From: Schistosoma haematobium | Taxonomy: Eukaryota; Platyhelminthes; Trematoda; Strigeidida; Schistosomatidae | NCBI RefSeq assembly: GCF_000699445.3 | Contig: NC_067196.1 | Location: forward strand, 83,070,364 to 83,134,363 | Reading direction: 5' to 3' | Length of the DNA stretch: 64,000 bases | Shown here: positions 11,930 to 22,390 of the stretch, piece after piece | Layout of the letters: each line of letters starts with the position of its first letter | How positions within the stretch are numbered: position 1 is the stretch's first letter | Position numbers and translations under genes: made by a program | The notes under the pieces: generated by a model | What the model saw: only the letters and a program-made list of their open reading frames with translations | Told to the model about the DNA's origin: nothing | The model's database searches: none

Positions 11930-12130
11930 ACTATGTGACACAATGACATATTAGCTAGCTATTCTGACGCATCCATGCCCCGCTAACTAGAGAGAGAAGT
12001 CCAAGTTCGAAAGAAGGAAATATATTCCATCAGCAGCCAAAAGCACAAACACAAACAACAAGCACAAACCAAGCGTATATATACAACATAAAAGTTTCCT
12101 TGGGAAGTGTTACAAAATATCATACTAAAA
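11930..12130 (+). repeat. Dispersed repeat (pairs with 48.0-48.3 kb)
   Basis: TAGCTATTCTGACGCATCCA, then CCCCGCTAACTAGAG and AGTCCAAGTTCGAAAG resemble the reverse complement of about 48100-48290 (AGCTATTGATGCGTTCCAGC, CCCCGCTACCTAGAAGG, AGTCCAAACTTGG). The class is unknown; a retroelement terminus is possible. Confidence 0.55.
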
Positions 12131-12461
12131 AATACAACGAACCAATAGAGTTTAAGATCCTTTCATGTGGGAAATACGACATGAAGGTGAAAATGATCGC
12201 TTTTGACGTGAAAACAAAAAAATTCAAATTTTTGAAATAGAATTATAAAAATGATGTATTTACAAAGTGAGTTCCGGAGATCTAACATCCTCAACGTTAT
12301 CCATTCGTATACTATCAGGATAATATATTACTAATCTCTGTGGAGTCCCATTTTATAATGATAAAACAGCTGTTCACTGTACTTTGACACTTTAATAGTT
12401 GATCAAATACCTACAAATTGTACAATCTACATAAACTTCACAACTTAATAATAAAATAATC

Positions 12462-12640
12462 AGAAGGGGTTTTGTGGAGATTTTAAAAATTTCACCGATT
12501 GAAATCATGAGTCAATTGAAGCTAGATCACCATGGAAAACCTGGAAGCACTGGACGGCCGTTTCATCCTAGTATGAAACTCCTCAGCAGTGAGCATCCAC
12601 GATTCCACCTCACGAGATTCGAACTCAATCAGTGAAATAA
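12462..12640 (-). mobile_element. tRNA-derived SINE, minus, core intact
   Basis: It starts with the TCAGAAGGGGTTTTGTGG terminus and runs to the B box (12600-12620). The minus-strand ribozyme has stem I CACTG/CAGTG, core CTGAGGA, GAAA, stem III ACGGCCGT and cleavage base C. Stem II is weak (GTTT/GGAT, wobble pairs), so activity is doubtful. Confidence 0.85.
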
Positions 12641-12796
12641 AATAATCATCTAAATTCTAATGAAATGTCTTGTAAATCTTTTAGCATACTAGTTAAGTAT
12701 TTCTCAATAGTTTATTGTAGAAATCTAGTTATTGGCCTCATTTACAATTTCATTTATTAAAATAGAATACATTATAATTCAGTTACTAAGTCATAT

Positions 12797-12821
12797 TATA
12801 TATATATATATATATATATTT
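12797..12821. repeat. (TA)n microsatellite
   Basis: An uninterrupted TA-dinucleotide run of roughly 24 bp. Confidence 0.8.
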
Positions 12822-13018
12822 CTAGGAGTAATCTAATAACGTACTTAGTTATTTCAGGTAAATTAAAAGTTTATCCAAGTACAAATCAACCAGTCATATA
12901 AATAAGGAAACAAATGAATTCCTTTAGGATTATTATTCTTTTTATCAAATAAAAAAGAAGAAAAAGAATTCTGTTGACTTTTTCTTTCAATTATGTTGAA
13001 TAAATTTCAAAATAACAA

Positions 13019-13053
<35 letters not shown>
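13019..13053. repeat. (ATT)n microsatellite
   Basis: About eleven ATT units directly before the SINE terminus TCAGAGAGGGGTTTTGTGG. Confidence 0.85.
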
Positions 13054-13054
<1 letters not shown>

Positions 13055-13133
13055 CAGAGAGGGGTTTTGTGGAGATTGTAGTAATTTAATATTTGAATTC
13101 ATGAGTCAACTGAAACCCCTCTCTGATTGTAAT
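13055..13133. repeat. Inverted repeat from a truncated SINE terminus
   Basis: ATCAGAGAGGGGTTT at the left and AAACCCCTCTCTGAT at the right form a 15-bp stem around about 50 bases. The left arm and loop are a minus-strand SINE tail cut off soon after ATGAGTCAACTGAA; the right arm begins the plus-strand SINE that follows. Confidence 0.75.
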
Positions 13134-13495
13134 TATTATATGCTCACCAAATACTAACTTCAAGAGGTATTTCTTAGAGTTCTAATGAGAAGCAGTGATC
13201 AGTGGGTTTCAACCAGGTCAGTTGTGAGATAGTAACTCATTGAAGACAACAGTGGATGTGTCGCTCAATTTCGTGAATTAGTTGAAGTTGGATATTAACA
13301 CCGTTGGATGCCGATTCAGTGGTCTAGTGGTTAAGTGCTCACGCGCACGAGACTGATAGGTCTTGGGTTCGAATCTCATGAGGTGGGGTTGTGGATTCAC
13401 ACTACTGAGGAGTCCCATACTGAGATGAAACAGCCTTCCAGTGCTTCCAGGTTTTCCATGGTGATCTAGCTTCAATTGACTCATGAATTCAACTA
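13130..13495 (+). mobile_element. tRNA-derived SINE, full length, plus
   Basis: It contains the conserved leader (CTAACTTCAAGAGGTATTTC to GTTGGATGCC), A box (CAGTGGTCTAGTGGTTAAG), B box (GGGTTCGAATCTC) and tail. The ribozyme core CTGAGGA is kept, but stem I closes with A/C, stem II has a mismatch (GTCC/AGAT) and stem III is broken, so it is probably inactive. Confidence 0.88.
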
Positions 13496-13499
13496 ATAA

Positions 13500-14214
13500 A
13501 ATTATTATTTAAGAATATTTTTATGCTTTGTTAAATAGAAATTACAAGTGCTATAATTAAACTTGTTAAAATTTACATTTGAACTTTTAATTGACAATAA
13601 ACAAATTATATTTTTTATATGATAAAGAATTGAATGATTATTACTTGTATAGGAGTGAAATTTTCTTTTCATTTATATTTACGACTGATTGTGATCAGTC
13701 CGCACTAATAAAATGATTTATTGAGTGAGTATTTTGATATGTTTTGTCATTACAAGTTGGTTATAATTTTGGATAATAAGTAGTATTAGAGTGCCATATG
13801 AAAGTTTCATCAAGTTTGAGACTAATCATTCTAGTGTAAATTCGTCATGATACTAATATTGACAGTGAGATTCAGGCCTGATATATACTTTTATTACTGC
13901 ATAACACACTAATTGAATAGGCTGGTGGCTGCAGTGATTCATTATCCCAGTGGATAATAGATTGGACTTTGACGTTTTGAATACTGAAATCTGGTCTTGG
14001 TACAATAACGAGGAACAATGAAACGAGAGTAGAACGAAACACACATACAGGAATCTGTAGTTAAGGATTTAATTGTCAATTTCGCCTAACCATGGTGAAC
14101 TCATTCATATATTTGTTACTCTGTTCTTCTTTTCATGACACTTTATTGATGCTCACGTCTTATTTGATCTATACTCAGTTAATTTTATTTTTCAATGGTG
14201 GTCAACCATTGGTC
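13500..14214. other. AT-rich spacer, no gene seen
   Basis: Nothing recognised; a decayed SINE-like stretch may lie around 13930-14050 but is too diverged to call. Confidence 0.35.
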
Positions 14215-15085
14215 GGTTCATGATCTCAATTAAAACTGATCAGTCTCCACAATTCTATACTGACAATTATGCGCTCACTAGTGAATAGCTTTGAGAGATA
14301 ATTCTCGGAGTTTTAGTGATAAGCCAAGACCAGTGGACTTCAGTCGTGTTGTGTTTGACACGGTTACCCACAGAAGACATTGGAAGACGGTTGCGCAATA
14401 TCGTAGATTAGTTGAAGCTAGATATTAACAATGTTGGATGCCGCCTCAGTGGTCTAGAGGTTAAAGGTTTGATATGATGGAAAGAAAAGTCAATTTTCGA
14501 TTGAATTACTCATTATGAGTTTTATTCAACATTACATCCGTTTTGATTCAACATGAGGATCATTCAGTGTAGTATTTGATTTGTTTTCCCAGTATGATAT
14601 TTTCTTCTGTATAATATACGATATTCTTGTCTTCAGTTGGCATGAACTATGCTAAGTAAGTGATTTGTTATAACTGAGTATGTGATTTAATCTTAATTAA
14701 TAATCGAAACGAGTATACAATCAACATATAAACCAGTGTATTTTAAACTATTGTGATTCATTATTATCATCATCTTCGTCGTCATAGTGTTTTGGGGCTA
14801 ATAAATCTTAACTTATACCAGTCTTCTGTTCTTATTTTCGCATCGTGGGAATTGCAGAGGTCCCTCATTCCGAGTATCAGTGATCAGAGTTTTCCGGCAC
14901 AACAATTGCGACGACCAAATATAACAGGGTTCACGAGCGAGACTAAAGGTCCTGAATTTTAATTCCATGCGCACTGCTGAAGAGTCTTATACTAGGACAA
15001 GATGGCCGTCAAATGCTCTTAGGTTTCCAATGGTTGTCTAACATTGATTGGTTCGTGATCTCAATTAAAAATCAACAATCTCCAC
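14215..15085 (+). mobile_element. tRNA-derived SINE split by a 465-bp insertion
   Basis: The left half (14215-14466) has the leader and A box (CAGTGGTCTAGAGGTTAAA). The right half resumes at about 14932 (CACGAGCGAGACT) and includes the ribozyme block and tail up to 15085. GAAA is changed to AAGA, so the ribozyme is dead. The insertion holds the solo LTR at 14595-14904 plus 128 bp of other sequence on its left side. Confidence 0.8.
14595..14904 (+). mobile_element. Solo LTR, family 1, plus strand
   Basis: It starts TGATATTTTCTTCTGTATAA and ends TTTTCCGGCACAACA, with TATAAACC and AATAAATCTTAAC in the same order as the minus-strand copy at 11145-11439. It lies inside a SINE. The immediate flanks show no matching target duplication, so the insertion event was probably larger than the LTR. 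Confidence 0.7.
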
Positions 15086-15089
15086 AACC

Positions 15090-17440
15090 CTATACTGATG
15101 ATTTATTTCAGAAGTTACATAACTATAACATCAATATATTATTTCGAAATAATTATGTGTTTATATATTCTTAGTTGTTTATTCTAACATATTCTTATAT
15201 TCAACCTATAAATATTCAGATTAATTAACGTACTTACTTCATTTGTAAGTAGCTGATGAGATATTGTGAAATATAATGAATTCATCTTATAAATGGGAAA
15301 AATCGCATGAAAGTATACATGTTAACTTTGAGTAAATTAGTCAATATAAAATATTCTTTAATATTTGAGAGCTACTTAACAAACTTAATGGTATTGAAAA
15401 GTCTATACAGTGAGCTGTCAATCTTAATTTTTCTTCTCATTCCTAATATTTATCAAAACATGATGTTCTATAATGTTCCAAATATGTGAATTCATTTTAG
15501 TGTTTCGGATACGATGATACATCCTAAGATCTTCTTCAAGTGTATACTTATATTGGTAATTGTTTTCGATAAATGCTTTTTAAGGGATGTTATACTAAAA
15601 AAGAAAGGCAATGTGATTTTTGTTTGCTAACAAGTGTCAAATTTAGACCGAAGTACAAGTGTATACTCTTCTGTGAATTATATATAAATTACTATCTTAC
15701 TTTCTTCTTACTGAACTATATTATTCAGTTTTAATTTGCTTTCTAACACTGTTTTTAAAAAATCGCTATGTTCAATGTACTTTATGGATCACATTTCTGC
15801 ATTTGATTCTGTCCGGAAATCATCTTTATCGAACTGTTTTGGTAAGATATACAACCAGTTTCATATAATTAAAAGTTGTATCCCTTCATTACAACCATTG
15901 TATATACCTTACACGAATGACAGCACTCAACTTTTCCAGTTGTTAACGTCAATCCATCTGAAGGTGATGGTTTTTGACCTTTCCTTTTGTTTCTTGTTTG
16001 TTCTTCTTCCTTTCACCAAATATACTTTAGTTAAATATACAGATCATCTTACTGTATGTTTTTTAGTATTCTTAGCTCTTCAAATCTTATTGAAATAAAT
16101 GTCAAATCTTAATTACGTTGGACATAAAATCATTTTATAATTTATGAATATTTCATTTACTACATCTGTGAATCATGTTTGCTAACAAGCTGAAACAAGT
16201 GTACATTGAGAATTCCATTTTCTTAGATTTATAATCATACGATTTGGCTCAAGTGTTATCTACGATAAAGTAATTCAATCATAAATTACAAATTATTATC
16301 ACTGAATAGATTGGAAAAAAGCTAGGAGAGATTAAACTAAGACATAGCCTTAGTCGATAAAGTTATTAGTTATTTGTTTAAGAATATTAAAAGACGCAAA
16401 CCATCTGGTTGCAGCTTGTATGGTGATCATAACTAATCGTTGGCGACCCTAATGTGAAGTGAATCGAATGCAATCGCAAACATACTAACTTTATTTTCCC
16501 TTGGATTATGAGTCTTAATAATATTTCATGCTTCTTACTTTGCGAATTCATTTTTTATCTTGCAAACCATATTCTCTGTCCTTCTTATTTATCATTGACA
16601 CTACTATTACTCCACATTTCCTACTCTTATTATTAAGTATATCTTACTGGGGTAATGCTATACAGCAACTTAGACTGGTACATATTTCTCCCAGAATCTA
16701 TGTTATGATTACCATTGAAACGCTTTTCGGGTCATTTAAACATTGCTCGTTTTCTTCTGAAAGATTCAATATTGATAAAACTGGATTTCAGATAATGAAA
16801 TAGGCCAACAAGTGAAATCTATCCACTTTGTATACAGTTTAATTAAATAGATAAAATATGGATCAGTTTTCAATTATTTTTACTATTTACGCTTAAGGAA
16901 TTTTTGGACTTGATAGATTAACAAAAATTGTTTCCTATGTAAATAGGATAAATGATTTCATTATCCGACCTTTTCAAAAGTTTAACTATAACAGTTCATT
17001 CTGTCTAACACTTTTCATGAAAAGTCTTAAATGTTTCGATTATATTAATGCAGTGAAAGCATTTTCGTTTAAATACCGTTTTTTCTGGTAAACCAACATA
17101 ATGTTGGTCATTAAAAGTATAATGAACTACAAATTTGAATCGCTTAGGCATATAATAGATCTTCACTTAATGTAGGTGACTTTTTACTAAAGAAAAATGA
17201 AGTCAATATTTATTTTATCAAAATCGGTAGCTGATTAACTGATATTAAAAATTTAGTATTTTGGAATACCTAACTCAGTATTACTACGTTTTTCAGTATG
17301 TCTAATAGGATATCCTTCAAACTTTCTCTAGGAAAACACTATAATTGCAAATTAAACCACTCATTTGGAAAAGTAAAGGCTTAAACAGTAAGTATTCAAC
17401 TGGATATACAACATCACAAAATGATCGTAATTTAACAATC
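15090..17440. other. 2.3-kb AT-rich stretch, no gene recognised
   Basis: Several frames of 60-120 codons occur. The longest (15736-16098) contains DHISAFDSVRKSSL, faintly like RT motif A, but no other RT motif follows. No repeat shared with the rest of the window was recognised. Confidence 0.4.
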
Positions 17441-17444
17441 ACTG

Positions 17445-17610
17445 AGAAACAGAAAGTACTGGATAGCACTATCCCTATCTTAATATGGGACTCTCCAGTA
17501 ATGAGCATCCACGATCCTACCACCAAGGATTGAATCTCAGGTCTCGCCCTCGAATCCTTAACCTCTAGACCACTGAATCAACACTGAATGTTAGCTATGA
17601 AATTAAAAAA
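17445..17610 (-). mobile_element. tRNA-derived SINE fragment, diverged, minus
   Basis: ATGGGACTCTCCAGTAATGAGCATCCACGA-type sequence (ribozyme and stem I), a decayed B box (GATTGAATCTCAGG) and CCTCTAGACCACTGAATCAAC identify it. It is too diverged for an active ribozyme. Confidence 0.75.
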
Positions 17611-17949
17611 AATTCTTCACAAACTCCTGCAGTAATCAACATTTATTTGAACATAGTTCATATTAAAATCTCATATCAGCTGAAAGAACGTTGAGAGTAA
17701 GATATAATTACGTGGATTTATCATTAGCAGGTAATTTTCACCCTATTAGTGATCATGTCGGACTTCTTTTGCATCTATTTTTAAAATGAGCACTTATTAA
17801 ATTCGGAATACTATGTTTCCAAATATAACAATAAAATTATAGGTGTCATTACCAAGGTTTGATTTGATAATTTCGAATAAATTGAGCATTGGGTTGATTG
17901 TTATAAATAAAAATAATATATTTGTAATATCCCAATGAGTAGAAAATTG

Positions 17950-17998
17950 GATTTTCTGACGTTTCGTGACTTAGTGTAAGTCACTTCTTCAGAGAATA
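17950..17998 (-). ncRNA. Hammerhead-like motif 3' of Penelope element
   Basis: On the minus strand: core CTGAAGA (17986-17992), one extra A, a perfect 7-bp stem GTGACTT/AAGTCAC with loop ACACT, then GAAAC and GTC (cleavage base at 17958). Stem I pairs TTCT with AGAA. Stem III would be only AC/GT, the minimal form known in Penelope-like elements. The extra A between the core and stem II departs from the consensus, so activity is uncertain. Confidence 0.55.
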
Positions 17999-18254
17999 AA
18001 TAACCAAATTAAAATTAATCCAAGTTTAAATAGTACAACGGAACAATGCAAGAATAATATTGGATCAATCAAAAAGCAGGTCTGAACAAGTTGATGTCAT
18101 GTCATTTCTGTCAAGGTGATTCATAAGTGATATGTATGTAAATTTGTGTGTATGTATATGTGCATTGTTTAAGAATGAAAACTTGTGTGACCTTTATGGT
18201 AAGAAAGGATAGAGTTTAAATTTGTAATATGATAGTGTGAAATTGTAAATACGA

Positions 18255-19628
18255 TCAGACTGAATGGCTAGGATAGATGGTCCAAGTAGGATGTATAGTA
18301 AGACCTTCCTTTCTATTGAGAGAAGTAGGATTAAGCATTATATGGAACGCCTCAGCTACCCTCCTTTCTTTGTAGTTGGAAAAGCCTTTTTGCAATATTT
18401 TGATATTTTTAAAATCGATTTGGTGGTTGTTGTAAATGGCATGAACTGCTATTGCCGATTTAATTTGAAGTTGGTCCAATTCTACAGGATTGTTAGGAGG
18501 TTTCTTTGTGTACCTAATATGTTCTTTGGCTCTAGTCACGATTTCGCGGGATGACTCTCCAATATAATAGGCATCACAATCAATGCAACCTAATTTGTAG
18601 ACGCAGTTCTGTGTGGACATGAAAGGGATTTTGTCTTTCAGGCGAACTAAAGTATTACGTAGTGTGTCCGTTGTTTTGTAATACACTTTGATTCTGTGAT
18701 GTTTTAAGATTCTTTGTATTTCTTCTGTTGTGCCATGACGGTATGGTAGAACTACAGTACCAATCCATGGCATTTCATTCGAATCATTATTATAATGTAA
18801 TAAATTGTTTTGTTTTAATATGCTTCTAATAATCTTCATAGGAAAATTATTAAATTGTAAGATGCTAACTATATTCATTTGTTCTTTTTGTTTGTCTTCC
18901 TCTGATGTAATGATCTTGTTAGCTCTTCTAAAAAGATTTAAGGCTAGCGAGATCTTTGCACTGAAAGGATGTGCTGAATGGAAGTCAATATAACGATTTG
19001 AATGTGTCGGTTTTCGGTAAATGGATAGGTTTAGACTTCCATTTGGATTTCTTTTTACTAAGCAATCCAAGAATGGTAGCTCACCATGTACATTTTCATT
19101 TTCATTGGTGAATTTGATGTGCGATGAAAGTGTATTAATTCGTTTTGAAAAAGATCTTAGATGAGTCTTTTTTATAACAACAAATGTATCGTCTACATAT
19201 CTAAGCCAAATTCGTGGTATAATGTTGTGGGCGAAGATATTTGATTCTATGTATGCCATAAAAAGGTTGGCTACAATCGGGGACACGGGGGATCCCATCG
19301 CTACACCGTTAGTTTGTTTGAATAACATACCGTTAAAAGTAAATAGCGTTGAATTTAAGCAAAGTTTTAATGATTTCATGATTAGACTGATGCTCAACGG
19401 ACATCTGTCAGGAAGAGTATTGTCGTTCTCAAGTAAACCACTAATGAATTCTAAGCATTTATCAATGGGAACACTTGTGTGTAAAGAAACGACATCAAAG
19501 CTTACCATGATTTCATTCTTCTCGATGATTAATCCGGATAATTTTGATTTAAAGTCATATGTGTCTTTAATTATATTATGTAAGTTGAGTTGAAGTGGTT
19601 TTCTCATATCAAGGTGATTTCCACACAA
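18255..19628 (-). CDS. Penelope-like RT plus GIY-YIG endonuclease, open frame
   Basis: 457 codons are open, the best-preserved mobile-element protein in the window. It copies RNA at a nick made by its own nuclease. The RT part has motif A (MVSFDVVSLHTSVP, residues about 41-54), GVAMGSPVSPIVANLF and the catalytic YVDD intact in IWLRYVDDTFVVIK. The linker has ELPFLDCLVKRN and SIYRKPTHSNRY. The C-terminal GIY-YIG domain carries CVYKLGCIDCDAYYIGESS and RAKEHI. The N-terminal third usual for the family is missing: homology stops near the first Met, so this is a 5' truncation and that Met is not a real start. The 3' UTR continues to about 17930 with the hammerhead-like motif. It cannot be autonomous without the missing part. 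Confidence 0.9.
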   Translation of the reverse strand: MCGNHLDMRKPLQLNLHNIIKDTYDFKSKLSGLIIEKNEIMVSFDVVSLHTSVPIDKCLEFISGLLENDNTLPDRCPLSISLIMKSLKLCLNSTLFTFNGMLFKQTNGVAMGSPVSPIVANLFMAYIESNIFAHNIIPRIWLRYVDDTFVVIKKTHLRSFSKRINTLSSHIKFTNENENVHGELPFLDCLVKRNPNGSLNLSIYRKPTHSNRYIDFHSAHPFSAKISLALNLFRRANKIITSEEDKQKEQMNIVSILQFNNFPMKIIRSILKQNNLLHYNNDSNEMPWIGTVVLPYRHGTTEEIQRILKHHRIKVYYKTTDTLRNTLVRLKDKIPFMSTQNCVYKLGCIDCDAYYIGESSREIVTRAKEHIRYTKKPPNNPVELDQLQIKSAIAVHAIYNNHQIDFKNIKILQKGFSNYKERRVAEAFHIMLNPTSLNRKEGLTIHPTWTIYPSHSV

Positions 19629-19684
19629 TCAATTCCAATGTATTTCTTGTGTTTATTATTAACTAACCTTCAGTTTGTAAGCAA

Positions 19685-19800
19685 TCATAAATAGTAGTTA
19701 GCGGTGGAATCCAGGACGCGCGTTCCGTCCTATTTATGATTTGACAGCTGAATGTACCTGCATCTCAGAATTGATGTTCACTCTGGGAAAATATAATTAT
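19685..19800 (-). mobile_element. Sm-alpha-like SINE fragment, minus
   Basis: The minus strand reads CAGGTACATTCAGCTGTCAA, GGACGGAACGCGCGTCC and TGGATTCCACCGCTA. Stem III and the cleavage triplet GTC are intact. The core is CTGTCAA and GAAA is GGAA, so the ribozyme is dead. Confidence 0.78.
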
Positions 19801-20035
19801 GTTCAAAGTTGGAAATTAGCATAGAAAAATAGAGTACAAAATATTATGTTTATATTACAATAGCTTTGGAACAAAAAGGACTATGGCAGTGAATCATACA
19901 TCAAACAAAAGTTTATGGTCTGTAAAATAAACTAGGACAAAATAAATCTATTTTTCAACCTTTGAATTAAATGGAATAACGTGCTCAAAAATAGTTTTCG
20001 TTGTTTGTCACGACTTCTTGTTTATGTGTTCACAT
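19787..20035 (+). repeat. 240-bp dispersed repeat, copy 1
   Basis: It aligns directly with 24525-24775: AAAATATAATTATG, AATAGAGTACAAAATATT, GCAGTGAATCATACATCAAA and GTTCACAT correspond. No coding potential. Confidence 0.7.
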
Positions 20036-20469
20036 AAATAGTCTTGCGAATTACTTGGGGCATTGAAGCAAACAAAGCTGTTGTATTTGTCATCGTAGTT
20101 ATCATCACAGTAATAACCGTGTATCGGACTATTATTATTAACAAACATATTTACCCTTTTAGTTGGTTATCTAACTTATTCAAATGTATCAAGAAAGTGT
20201 AATTGATTTTCATTGGGTTTTTTTTCCTAAAATAATTTATTCACCATTTCTTTGTTCTTTAAGTTAATCCCTTTGTTTTCACAAGTAATAATGAACGTGA
20301 TTTCATCTACGTCTTAGGTATTATTAATTATAGGAAAAAAAAGAAAAAAAACTGAATGAAACCTGTATATGTGTATTTATTATTAAGAGCCATTGACATA
20401 TAACAGCTACAATTTTTTTCAGTTAAATAAGGCAAGAAAAGAGAACTCAACTCTTTCTGATATTAATCA

Positions 20470-20830
20470 ACATATACTCACTAGTGACTGACTTCAAGAG
20501 GTATTTCTTAGAGTTCTAGTGAAAAGCGTTGACCAGTAGAGTTCACCCGGTTGTGTTATGAGATAGTAACTCACTGATGACAATGATGGATGGTGGTGCA
20601 ATTTCGTGGATTAGTTGAAGTCAGATATTAACACCGTTGGATGTCAGTTAAGTGGTCTGGAGTTTGTGCGCGAGACCCATGGGTCTTGGGTTCGAATCTT
20701 GTGAGGTGGGATTGTGGATGTGCACTACTGAGTAGTCCTATACTAAAATGAAACGGCCGTCCACTGCTTCCAGGTTTTCAATGGTGGTCTAGTATTGGTC
20801 AATTCATGATCGTAATCAATAATAATCGTT
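20470..20830 (+). mobile_element. tRNA-derived SINE, full length, plus
   Basis: The leader begins ACTCACTAGTGACTGACTTC, the B box is GGGTTCGAATCTTG and the ribozyme block lies at 20715-20775. The core is CTGAGTA (G8 lost) and stem II is broken, so it is inactive. Confidence 0.88.
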
Positions 20831-20869
20831 TCTGAATATAGTTTAAATTACAGGTAAACTTCGACCAAA

Positions 20870-20990
20870 CAATCACTGAGAAGTAGAAAACTTTACGACA
20901 GATGCTTAGTCCAGGTTTTTGACTCGTCGGCAGTCAAATATCTAACATCTGACGGGAATCGAACTTGAGATATTTAGGTTTTATGGCTAT
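20870..20990 (-). mobile_element. Highly decayed SINE-like fragment
   Basis: The minus strand has a B-box-like CTCAAGTTCGATTCCCG, and the flanking ACAATCACTGAGAA resembles 17440. Weak call. Confidence 0.4.
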
Positions 20991-21039
20991 TCTGATGTCT
21001 TTAGAAGATTGAAGCAGATTCTCTTGTCTAAATTGCCTC

Positions 21040-21230
21040 CCTCCAACCATTTTGTAATATTAAATTCACTTGGTATTGTTTACTTGAATTTTCCCATTGA
21101 TGTTCAGGACTGCAATTGATCAGTCTCCTATTGGCATATGTGCTTACTGCGAGTATTGCCTTGATATTGCCTTAATTTACAAGCATTATTATCAAAGATG
21201 GATAGTAATATTCCTATGAGTAATAAATGT
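21040..21230 (+). mobile_element. Sm-alpha-like SINE, head part only
   Basis: AAATTCACTTGGTATTGTTT, GGACTGCAATTGATCAGTCT and ATTGCCTTGATATTGCC match the copy at 6150. It ends at CAAAGATGGATAG without the ribozyme. Confidence 0.75.
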
Positions 21231-21409
21231 TGATAATTGGGAAAAGAATGTAAACGGGATGTTCCACTTCAGCTAGCATGATTTGCTTGAGTTTATCTAT
21301 TATGTATTAGTTCCACATGTTTATCACATAACATGAGAATAGTACTTAGTTTTTGTTCAAGTACCAAGTTATAATAACACATTTTGCAAACGAGAAAAAT
21401 GATGTTCAA

Positions 21410-21545
21410 CTAACAGTCAGTCAGCTACAACGTAGGATCAGGCACATATATACATCGGTTCAAGTTGTCACACCTCATTAACACAACAGATTCATGGAAA
21501 TAGTTACTTCAATGGTAGTAATGGTTTGAAAGATTTTATTATAGG
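21410..21545 (-). mobile_element. LINE 3'-end fragment
   Basis: CAGTCAGTCAGCTACAACGT, then GGCACATATATACATCGG and CACCTCATTAACACAAC match the LINE 3' ends at 52893 and 63560. The CTGA-repeat terminus lies at the low-coordinate side. Confidence 0.75.
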
Positions 21546-22261
21546 AAATGTTATATTGAATACACTATGCACACTTACTAATTAACCTGTGTATATATTT
21601 TATCTCAATAATTATATTTTTCAATCTGTTGTCAACTTGATTCTTTGTCCTATAACTTGATTATGATAATCTCTTATCTACAATAACGATGACATTTAAG
21701 CGTTATCAATTCATCGATTATGATTTGAATGTGTTGTTTATTATTTTGTCCCAAATATTTCCTTTGATTGTCAATTGAATTTAGTTAATCATATTGAATG
21801 GACATTCATTTGTTGTTATATTCAGTAAATTTCCTTATAAGAAGTGCTGCATTAAAACGTTTTTGTTTCATGATATTTAAAAGGAATAAATATTGAAAAA
21901 AATGAAGAATATTTGAGCGAACAATTGTTTTCAATAACTTCATCATCAGACTCTACAGTTATAAGTCCATAATTATAATATTTTACAAAGGCCAAAAATA
22001 AGGCATGTATTAATGAATTTAACAATGTTATGTGTTAAAAATGGTGCACGTTTGCATCTGTTACGATATGTATATACTTCAAAATTGTATTATTTGCAAA
22101 TTAGAAAGGTCATTCAATAAAGGTCAGGATGATTTAGAGTAAAGTGTTCAGTTATAATAAGTAGAGTAGTATTATAGCAAAAAAGAAAATGCAAAAAATT
22201 TGTGTGAATAAAATGCATAGTAGGAGGATTTCATCTTGTCAATTGAGATAATAATAATAAT

Positions 22262-22390
22262 AACCCCGCGTGGTGCAGGATCGTGGATGCGCACTGCTGA
22301 GGAGTCCCATGCTAGGACGAAACGGCCGTTCAGTGCTTCCAGGTTTTCCATGGTGGTCTAGGTTCAATCGACTCATGATTTCAACCTATG
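22262..22390 (+). mobile_element. tRNA-derived SINE, 5'-truncated
   Basis: It begins just after the B box (CCCCGCGTGGTGCAGGATCG) and runs to the tail TTCAATCGACTCATGATTTC. It is short but very well preserved. Confidence 0.88.
22291..22336 (+). ncRNA. Hammerhead ribozyme in SINE (GUU site)
   Basis: Stem I is GCACTG/CAGTGC, the core is CTGAGGA, stem II is GTCC/GGAC with loop CATGCTA, then GAAA and the stem III palindrome ACGGCCGT. All conserved core bases are present. The cleavage base at 22330 is U rather than C, so cleavage before 22331 is expected to be slower than in GUC copies. Confidence 0.75.

Noticed and set aside
15736..16098. 120-codon frame with an RT-like AFDSV string
   Set aside because: No second RT motif, hydrophobic low-complexity remainder; likely chance.
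21900..21970. Hammerhead in the 3' end of the 22-kb Penelope copy
   Set aside because: CTGATGA and GAAAAC are present, but no complementary stem II lies between them.
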